DNA from: Phellopilus nigrolimitatus | Lineage: Eukaryota; Basidiomycota; Agaricomycetes; Hymenochaetales; Hymenochaetaceae | DNA length: 64,000 nt | NCBI GenBank assembly: GCA_021029095.1 | Contig: JAJOHG010000062.1 | Span: 97,564-161,563 of the forward strand | Direction of reading: 5' to 3' | Shown here: positions 35,273 to 43,729 of the stretch, one piece after another | How positions within the stretch are numbered: the stretch's first letter is position 1 | Layout: every line of letters begins with the position of its first letter | The notes under the pieces: model-generated | Told to the model about the DNA's origin: nothing | Database searches by the model: none | What the model saw: the letters and a program-made list of their open reading frames with translations, nothing else | Translations under genes and position numbers: made by a program

Positions 35273-37014
35273 ATGCCTTCTTCACAGCTACCTGGAAATC
35301 CTGATGTGCCGCTGGTCCCAGTGGCCTCCTCGGACTGCAACTTTGTGTCTATTCTATTCAGCACCGCTCAAATTCTTGTACATTTTTTGCACGATTCTCT
35401 TTGACATTGACTTGGATGCTGATAATGCGCTTTGTTAGGCTGGAGCGACAGTCGGTCAAAGCTACAATTCTCCGCATGACAATCGCCCGAACGACAATCC
35501 TTTGCACGACACGGGTATTCTAGTAGACGAGTTTTTCCACAGGACGGAAGAGTTCACGGCCTCCGACTGTATTGACCCCGCTCTGCTAATGCTAAACCCC
35601 GCCACTACCGCCTCGATCGGAAGTCAGGAGGTAGTCGAAGCAGGTGGGGTTCTCGAATTAGGACGAAATTCGAACTGTATGTCCTTTGTAAAAACACTTA
35701 TTTGACTTGTCTAATGCACGCACCATAGATAATCAATGGGACTTGTATCCCGGGCCCGACACTCTCCCGGCTATGCTGCCCGCAGAGAGGGCCTACCCGA
35801 CTCCGCCGTCGGAAAGCCCTCCTAGCAATCCTCAAGCAAGCCATCAGCAGATCTCGCTCAGTCGCTCCATCGGCCCTCTGTATCCACCGCACCAGGACTA
35901 CCGTCCCACCTCCTTCACCCTCCCTGCCGTTCCAGGTTTCCTACCGTCCGGGAACAGTTCCGAAGCACATAACATGCCCGAGTTCGTTCAAGGCTCGAGC
36001 AGCGGAGCTGCAGCAGCAAACGCTCCTCGTTCGAGCAAGGCGGGACCGTCGAGAACGCAGAAGTCGACGAAGGCCGCTCGCAAGAGCAAGGCGAAGAACA
36101 CAGCGAAGGCCGTTCGTCTGACTTCAACGAGTCCGTACGGTGTTCCCGAAGACGCGTTCGGGATGCCCGAGCCAAGAGCTCCTACCGCATCGTACCAGGA
36201 CCACCGTCCCACCCCCTTCGCCCTCCCTACCGTCCCGGATTTCCCGGCGGCCGGGAACGTATTTCAGGCAGATAACATGCCCGAATTCGTTCAAGGCTCG
36301 AGCAGTGGAACTTCAGCAGCAAGTCCTTCACGTTCAAGCAAAGCGGGGCCGTCCAGGACGGATAAGAAAACGAAGGCCGCTCGGGCGAGCAAAGCAAGGC
36401 CATCGAAGAATAAACATACGGCGAAGGCAGCTCGGCAGGCTGCAGCGAACGCGTACGGTGTGTCCGAAGCCGCTTTCAGGAAGACCGAACCAAGGGTGCA
36501 CCAGGATCCCGCTCTCAACACCTTCACCCTCCCTGCCGCCCCAGGTTTCCCAGCGTCCGGGAACGATGTCCAGGCGTATGTATGGCCTGATTTCATTCAG
36601 GGCTCGAGTCGGGGAGCCGTAGCAAATACTCGCGCGAACGAGGCGGGACCGTCGAGGACAGAGAAGACGACCAAGGCCGCTCGCGCGAACAAGGCAAGGC
36701 CGCCAAAGGCCAAGAACATAGCGAAAGCCGCTCCTCAGGCTGCAGCGAGTCCGTCTGAGAAGCCGGAGGGTCCACGATTCCACTGCGATTACCCCGGGTG
36801 CGAAGCTTCATGTGCGCATCGCAGTGACCTCACACGGCACAAAGCCAGATGTCCGCGCGGACCTGGCGGCGGGGCGAGCGGAAGGGTCAAATGCGTATAT
36901 TGCGACTTGACATACAGTCGCTTTGACGCGATGCAACGGCATTGCAGGGAAGATCACCCAGGCTCTGTGGTGCCAATCAAAGAGCGCGAGAGAGGAAAGG
37001 GCAAGAAGAAATAG
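35273..37014 (+). CDS. Gene A, unit 3: repeat-rich protein with two C-terminal zinc fingers
   Basis: Exons 35273-35377, 35439-35676 and 35729-37014 join in frame to about 542 residues. It is shorter than units 1 and 2 because the Thr/Ser-rich segment after the N-terminus is missing. Three repeats remain, and the middle one (SSGTSAASPSRSSKAGPSRT) has no close equivalent in units 1 and 2. Finger 1 is C-X4-C-X12-H-X3-C (CDYPGCEASC), and finger 2 reads CVYCDLTYSRFDAMQRHCREDH. It lies wholly inside the palindrome arm, so an identical gene exists at 41755-43496. Confidence 0.8.
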
Positions 37015-37660
37015 GGGAAGCCCGCACCCGTCTCGTATGTCATCTTCATCATCGCCGGATTCCCTTCCATTTGTTTCCGCGATTTGTAAAGCTGTTTTCT
37101 CCGCCTTCGCGTCCGGTGTGTATGTGCCCTTGGCTTTTTTGGTCTGTCTCGATCTCTATTTTATTTCCTCATTTATGTTGTCTGCATCTTTTGAATACCG
37201 AATATCTTCGCGACTTTCTATTCCCCTATCCATTTATCACCTTTTCCCCCCTTTGTTACCTAGATTTCTGCTTTCGTGACTAGTGTAATTTCAGCGTGCT
37301 TACTGGACTGTGATCCTGTTTTTGTTCCGCAGTTGTGTTGTCTGTATTTGTACTAAATCTCCGAACATTTATATCTAACAAGAGTCTCATCTGTTACAAT
37401 GTCTGGTTGGTGATACCGTGTCAAACGTTCGATGTTCTTTATATACCCTTAGAACTCGTCGCATTTGTCACTGCTGGTAAGATGATGCGCATTGAATTAG
37501 ATTAGTTCCCATATTGCATGAGTGAGAGTCTAGGAGAACAAAGAATACGAAGGATTGAGCATACTAAAGCTTGGACATAAGCGAGGGAAGAGTAAATGTG
37601 GCTGAAAGATGCATGTTTTTCGATGGCAGAACCGTGCTGGGGAATATGTCAAGTCGTTTG

Positions 37661-38717
37661 TCACGCGCGCTTAGCCTTCTTTTTTGGTCTCGGTTCTCTC
37701 TCCTCAGCGGCCGAATGCTTCAGTACAAGCCGCGTAATCTTTTTGCGTTCTGGTAGCACCAGCTCTTTTGACAGAGGAGATCGGCGTTGGTAAATCAGGA
37801 AATCTTTTCTCCGCGCATGCGCATCATAACAGGAGCGGCTCTCTTCTGTTAGCTGAATCGCGCGCTTCGCTATCCATCCCGGGATGGGAGGCAATCTGTT
37901 CAAGTCCATGCCGACATTTGAAGGTCTCGAATCTGTGGCTTCTACTACGGAAGGGTCATCCACAGTTTGGGGCACCGGAGTCGTCGGAATCGGTTCAGTA
38001 GCGAAGTTGATATAGTCGTCGGCGTCACTAACGTATCCTGGAACAAAAATCTCCACATCTGTGAAAGAAAACATGGATCTATATCGGTGTATTTCTTCGA
38101 AAAATAGATAGGAACTCAGACTTACAACTAAGGGCCTTGCGCTTCTCCCCTGCGTCGAGATCGCCGAACATTGTTTCGATCTCATCATCAAAAATGGACA
38201 GTGAAACATCTTCGTTATCGTCAATGTCCATTGGCGTATCAGTAGGAGAAGGATCGTTATCCATGTCTATATCTGAGGTATCAAAACAATTAGAAGCAGA
38301 ATGTTGTCCTGGAACTGTATATGTAGCGGCCTGGTTCGGAAGAGGCCCTGGACCAGCTGGAGCGGGCGACCTGAGTGCTTCGCCGAACACGACATTCATC
38401 GTATTCGTCAGAGATTTTGCAACGTCCATGTTTGGGAGAACAAGACACCCCAGCGAAGCATCCAAGACTCCATAAGTAGACATGTCGATTGGAGCAATAC
38501 TCAAGGGACCTTGTGGTTCGACTTCGTTGTCTTCCTGCGCACCGGGTAATCGGAGCTGAAAATGTCTCAATCAGTGAACATTTATAGCAATAACGAGGAT
38601 TCAGAGGCGTACTAATGAAAAGAGTTCAAGAAACCTGAGGACTTGTTGTGTGGACGTTGGGTTCAGGGTGACCGTTCCATCGACATTTACAGCGAAATCG
38701 TCAGGTAGAACAATCAT
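37661..38717 (-). CDS. Acidic, probably nuclear protein with basic C-terminus
   Basis: Three exons (38613-38717, 38126-38555, 37661-38058) with GT-AG introns join in frame to about 310 residues. The start MIVLPDDFAVNVDGTVTLNP follows a normal leader. The middle is strongly acidic (DTSDIDMDNDPSPTDTPMD, DDNEDVSLSIFDDEIETMF), resembling an activation domain. The C-terminal part has PPIPGWIAKRAIQLTEESRS, many Arg/Lys residues and a terminal RPKKKAKRA that looks like a nuclear localisation signal. No DNA-binding domain is recognised. It is the only gene in the palindrome spacer without a copy elsewhere in the window. A transcription co-regulator is a guess from composition. Confidence 0.7.
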
Positions 38718-39154
38718 GGTTTACTCTTGAAGTCAGTAATCCTATCAGAGACGACTCGGTGACTGAAGCTAGGAGTATAGCTGCGCGTTAAAATAGAGAG
38801 CGGCGAGATGTTTATATGGAAGGATGTACAAAGCGCGCCGTCGTCAAGCGACATTGTGGCTAGGCCGCGTGGACTTGAGCCACTCTATCGAAACAACCAT
38901 TGGTTCCGGTGTTTCCATTGTTCTCGGAAAAGCGCAAGAGATAAGATAAGAAGCTCGTGTTCTACATAGCATAGCTAGTAGTTTGCCACCGTAGAATTTG
39001 ACATATCTGGAAATGTGCTCGAATTCCGGATGGCTATCGTTACAAGCTAAATACCAGTCCTGTCAAAACGAAAAGCTAGATTACAATTAGAGCTTGACTA
39101 ACAAAAGATGGAAAAAATAGCCAAGATGATATATTGGTAGGCGTGGCCGTTGTA
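38718..39154. other. Intergenic region between the acidic-protein gene and unit 4
   Basis: AT-rich single-copy sequence holding the presumed promoter of the minus-strand gene. No open frame of note is seen. Confidence 0.5.
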
Positions 39155-40039
39155 TCATGCGCGGGCCTTGTTTGTTTGTTTGTATTTGGCCTTTTAAAAA
39201 GAAATCGATGCCAAACTGCATTCTCACCTCAAGCACAGCTACAAATTTTGAAATCTCTGAAGTTTGCTCATAAAAGATCGCGTCCAAATAAAAACACAAA
39301 ATAATATAATTCATGTGAAGCATGAAAATTCCAGCGAAACAGCAGAATGCGCAGCTGTGCCGCCAAGTGACTTCTTCGATGACTCGTCAGAATGTTATCG
39401 CGAAATTACATCTATACCTTGAGCTCATGCACTCTTACTCTCTTTCAGAATGATCTAGCCGAAAAATCCAATGTGGGATTCTATAACGCCGTACCGTGCG
39501 TATACGACAATCGCCTACAGAGCATACCGTAGTTGATTGGATTGCTTTGACCGGTCTCTATGAGCTTTTAGATATGCTAACATTCAATTGCTTGCGTCTA
39601 AGGCACATCTCCTTTTTGCGAGCGTTACTCGTTTACTCGTCTGAGCGAACCACACGTGCAGGTGATAATCTTGGAGCTGTGGCACTCAGCCTCACTCTAA
39701 GCATATGTAATAGTGTATTGACATTATGACTGCACAGGGTGTGATGATCACAGAACCATTAATTTTTGTTCTGCTTGTATCAGCTCGTGGCTTCTTCGCT
39801 TGCGCATTGACGTTCCCACGTAGACGTCTATTCATCCTTCATTTTATCAGCCACATAATCAAAGCGCTGGGACATCGTGTACCGAGCGGTGCTTTCTTTG
39901 ATACTGTCCTTTGGACATCCCTACAGCCACTTGCCGCTTGGACAGCGGGATGAGTATATCTGACAGAATATCTGTCGTTGAAATACCCTTCATCATACTT
40001 TCCTCCCGCTTTCTTTCACTTGCCTGTGAGTCTTGCAAG

Positions 40040-40909
40040 ATGTCATTCGATTTCGAAGACGAGAACGTATTTGGCGAATTCGGAAAAGCCCCCTTTGTCA
40101 GTAGCAACCTGCTCTCGGGAGTAATTCCAAGTGTGTTCAACTTCGCGCGGAGAGAATCCGAAGACTCAGACTCGGACGGCTTTGAGTACCTGAGCGAAGA
40201 AGAGTCAGAACGTTCATCCGCACCTGTCGGTACTCCCGAGCTATCGCAATCACCGAATATTTCGCGTCAGGGCTCCCTTTCGCCGGACACAATAGTACTT
40301 TCGACAAACGCTACGAAAAATGCGGCAGAATCCGATTTCCCGTCGTCGTCGTACCACCCCATGAACACAGATGACCCTAGGATGCTTTCGTCAGGGACGT
40401 CGCGGTATTCCAATGACCGCCCTAAGTATGAAAGAACGGATAACTACGACGATCCGGATCTCAATTTGCTGTTCAATCCGCCCAGCCGCTCCTCCATCCC
40501 GGGTCCGCAGCGCACCACGTTATCCTCGACTTCGTGCGTTCTCCGTGTGAAGCAGGAGAAACCAGCGTCCTCCATCAGCATGTACACCAACGCGTTCAAG
40601 CCGCCGACCGCCATTTCCACCGAGGGGAGCTTTGCGTGCGATTACGAAGGGTGCGGCCGGACATACCGCACCAGCCAGTCGCTCAAAAGTCATGCGCTGA
40701 CGCACAATGGTAATCGGTACTTCTGCGCGTGTGGACGTGTGCAGTCGGAATGCTATTTCCAAGACATCGGCTACGCACACGCTGGCTCTTTCATGCGTTG
40801 GTTGAGGAGCCTTCCAGTCGACTCTGAATGTGTACGCGCGTGCGAGAAAAAGGGGTGGTCGAAGTATGTCCATGGAAGCGTGAAGTGCCTCTTGCGCGCC
40901 CCGGCTTAG
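40040..40909 (+). CDS. Gene B, unit 4: C2H2 zinc-finger protein
   Basis: One exon gives 289 residues from MSFDFEDENVFGEFG. This ATG is shared by all copies. The frame stays open upstream to 39911, and the upstream part resembles that of the paralogue at 46914-47780 (MSISDR versus MSITDD), so a longer start is possible. The N-terminal half is acidic and Ser/Pro-rich. Residues about 200-225 form a classical finger, CDYEGCGRTYRTSQSLKSH then ALTH (C-X4-C-X12-H-X3-H). A Cys-rich, conserved C-terminal region follows (FCACGRVQSECYFQD, CVRACEKKGWSKYVHGS). It is probably a nuclear DNA-binding regulator. It is convergent with gene A. Confidence 0.8.
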   Translation: MSFDFEDENVFGEFGKAPFVSSNLLSGVIPSVFNFARRESEDSDSDGFEYLSEEESERSSAPVGTPELSQSPNISRQGSLSPDTIVLSTNATKNAAESDFPSSSYHPMNTDDPRMLSSGTSRYSNDRPKYERTDNYDDPDLNLLFNPPSRSSIPGPQRTTLSSTSCVLRVKQEKPASSISMYTNAFKPPTAISTEGSFACDYEGCGRTYRTSQSLKSHALTHNGNRYFCACGRVQSECYFQDIGYAHAGSFMRWLRSLPVDSECVRACEKKGWSKYVHGSVKCLLRAPA

Positions 40910-41288
40910 CAGGTCTGTCTCAGTCATACTTGATATATGACCTTCTCGTGCCATGCCAAACACACTCTGGAAGACGTTCCTTCGTCATGAGTTCGTTAAG
41001 TTTTGTTTCCCTCCACCACACGGTCCTTCATCTATGTTTCTGTTCATCACATCGTCACGCGGTAGCTCACTTCGACTCTTTCCTCCGGTCGAACTATCAG
41101 ACATTTTTCTCCTAGACAGTAGTACACATATGACAACTAGCATAAACTCCTTCTCATAAAATGATATACTAATAGCAGATCCTTTCGGAATAAGATTTCT
41201 GCAAAGTGCAAATATCAAAGCATCTAGCTGGATATGAGGCCCGAAATTACGTCGAACTGACAGAGTCAAGCGGACCAGCTTGAGTCGT

Positions 41289-41311
41289 GTCGCATTCGTG
41301 ACAAATGCGAC
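41289..41311. other. Hairpin at the inner palindrome breakpoint (unit 4)
   Basis: GTCGCATT, loop CGTGACA, AATGCGAC. The identity between the palindrome arms ends at 41298, the second base of the loop. The left arm likewise keeps only one half of the hairpin before it diverges at 37472. Confidence 0.8.
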
Positions 41312-41754
41312 GAGTTCTAAGGGTATATAAAGAACATCGAACGTTTGACACGGTATCACCAACCAGACATTGTAACAGATGAGACTCTTGTTAGATATAA
41401 ATGTTCGGAGATTTAGTACAAATACAGACAACACAACTGCGGAACAAAAACAGGATCACAGTCCAGTAAGCACGCTGAAATTACACTAGTCACGAAAGCA
41501 GAAATCTAGGTAACAAAGGGGGGAAAAGGTGATAAATGGATAGGGGAATAGAAAGTCGCGAAGATATTCGGTATTCAAAAGATGCAGACAACATAAATGA
41601 GGAAATAAAATAGAGATCGAGACAGACCAAAAAAGCCAAGGGCACATACACACCGGACGCGAAGGCGGAGAAAACAGCTTTACAAATCGCGGAAACAAAT
41701 GGAAGGGAATCCGGCGATGATGAAGATGACATACGAGACGGGTGCGGGCTTCCC

Positions 41755-43496
41755 CTATTTCTTCTTGCCCTTTCCTCTCTCGCGCTCTTTGATTGGCACC
41801 ACAGAGCCTGGGTGATCTTCCCTGCAATGCCGTTGCATCGCGTCAAAGCGACTGTATGTCAAGTCGCAATATACGCATTTGACCCTTCCGCTCGCCCCGC
41901 CGCCAGGTCCGCGCGGACATCTGGCTTTGTGCCGTGTGAGGTCACTGCGATGCGCACATGAAGCTTCGCACCCGGGGTAATCGCAGTGGAATCGTGGACC
42001 CTCCGGCTTCTCAGACGGACTCGCTGCAGCCTGAGGAGCGGCTTTCGCTATGTTCTTGGCCTTTGGCGGCCTTGCCTTGTTCGCGCGAGCGGCCTTGGTC
42101 GTCTTCTCTGTCCTCGACGGTCCCGCCTCGTTCGCGCGAGTATTTGCTACGGCTCCCCGACTCGAGCCCTGAATGAAATCAGGCCATACATACGCCTGGA
42201 CATCGTTCCCGGACGCTGGGAAACCTGGGGCGGCAGGGAGGGTGAAGGTGTTGAGAGCGGGATCCTGGTGCACCCTTGGTTCGGTCTTCCTGAAAGCGGC
42301 TTCGGACACACCGTACGCGTTCGCTGCAGCCTGCCGAGCTGCCTTCGCCGTATGTTTATTCTTCGATGGCCTTGCTTTGCTCGCCCGAGCGGCCTTCGTT
42401 TTCTTATCCGTCCTGGACGGCCCCGCTTTGCTTGAACGTGAAGGACTTGCTGCTGAAGTTCCACTGCTCGAGCCTTGAACGAATTCGGGCATGTTATCTG
42501 CCTGAAATACGTTCCCGGCCGCCGGGAAATCCGGGACGGTAGGGAGGGCGAAGGGGGTGGGACGGTGGTCCTGGTACGATGCGGTAGGAGCTCTTGGCTC
42601 GGGCATCCCGAACGCGTCTTCGGGAACACCGTACGGACTCGTTGAAGTCAGACGAACGGCCTTCGCTGTGTTCTTCGCCTTGCTCTTGCGAGCGGCCTTC
42701 GTCGACTTCTGCGTTCTCGACGGTCCCGCCTTGCTCGAACGAGGAGCGTTTGCTGCTGCAGCTCCGCTGCTCGAGCCTTGAACGAACTCGGGCATGTTAT
42801 GTGCTTCGGAACTGTTCCCGGACGGTAGGAAACCTGGAACGGCAGGGAGGGTGAAGGAGGTGGGACGGTAGTCCTGGTGCGGTGGATACAGAGGGCCGAT
42901 GGAGCGACTGAGCGAGATCTGCTGATGGCTTGCTTGAGGATTGCTAGGAGGGCTTTCCGACGGCGGAGTCGGGTAGGCCCTCTCTGCGGGCAGCATAGCC
43001 GGGAGAGTGTCGGGCCCGGGATACAAGTCCCATTGATTATCTATGGTGCGTGCATTAGACAAGTCAAATAAGTGTTTTTACAAAGGACATACAGTTCGAA
43101 TTTCGTCCTAATTCGAGAACCCCACCTGCTTCGACTACCTCCTGACTTCCGATCGAGGCGGTAGTGGCGGGGTTTAGCATTAGCAGAGCGGGGTCAATAC
43201 AGTCGGAGGCCGTGAACTCTTCCGTCCTGTGGAAAAACTCGTCTACTAGAATACCCGTGTCGTGCAAAGGATTGTCGTTCGGGCGATTGTCATGCGGAGA
43301 ATTGTAGCTTTGACCGACTGTCGCTCCAGCCTAACAAAGCGCATTATCAGCATCCAAGTCAATGTCAAAGAGAATCGTGCAAAAAATGTACAAGAATTTG
43401 AGCGGTGCTGAATAGAATAGACACAAAGTTGCAGTCCGAGGAGGCCACTGGGACCAGCGGCACATCAGGATTTCCAGGTAGCTGTGAAGAAGGCAT
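41755..43496 (-). CDS. Gene A, unit 4: identical copy of the unit 3 zinc-finger protein
   Basis: Exons 43392-43496, 43093-43330 and 41755-43040 mirror those of unit 3, and the third-exon translation is identical residue for residue. The 542-residue protein has the same N-terminus, three repeats and two fingers. Having two identical genes in opposite orientation means the copy is very recent, homogenised by gene conversion, or an assembly product. Confidence 0.8.
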
Positions 43497-43629
43497 GTTT
43501 GTAAGAGGAGAAGATGAGGGGAGAAGGACGGATGTGAGGGGAAGGTGTGAGTGGACAGATGAAAGCGCGAACGAACGAAGATGTTGACTTGGCCACACGA
43601 ATTTATGTGTGACGTCCCGTGACTGCAAC
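43497..43629. promoter_or_regulatory. Divergent promoter between A and D (unit 4)
   Basis: Mirror image of the unit 3 promoter, including TGACGTC on the plus strand at about 43610-43616 and the pyrimidine-rich leader of gene A. Confidence 0.5.
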
Positions 43630-43729
43630 CCGAACGAACCCCCCGAGAACCAGGTCTTCAGTAACAACCATCGACATTCTAGCTCCGAACCCGGCCAGTA
43701 AGACGTCCAGGTTACAAAGATAGGTATCT

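Larger units (their letters stand above)
29170..37471 (-). repeat. Duplicated multi-gene unit 3 (C-D-A), truncated at its right end
   Basis: It is head-to-tail with unit 2. It carries intact C, degenerate D and intact A. It stops at 37471 inside the sequence that forms a hairpin in the other units, and gene B and the end landmark are missing. Its right 5.1 kb is repeated perfectly in unit 4. Confidence 0.85.
32378..37471 (+). repeat. Left arm of a 5,094-bp perfect palindrome
   Basis: Every feature compared here is mirrored at 41298-46391, with coordinates summing exactly to 78769 and identical translations, so no insertion or deletion separates the arms. Outside 32378 single mismatches start at once (C versus T at the position opposite 46392). 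Inside 37471 the sequences diverge completely. The arm contains most of D, the A/D promoter and gene A. Confidence 0.9.
37472..41297 (+). other. Palindrome spacer (3,826 bp)
   Basis: The left part (37472-39154) is single-copy in this window and holds a three-exon gene. The right part (39155-41297) is the beginning of unit 4 with the intact B gene. Confidence 0.85.

Noticed and set aside
37661..38717. Homeodomain mating-type gene
   Set aside because: The C-terminal basic part has no WFxNxR-type recognition helix, and no divergent partner gene is present.
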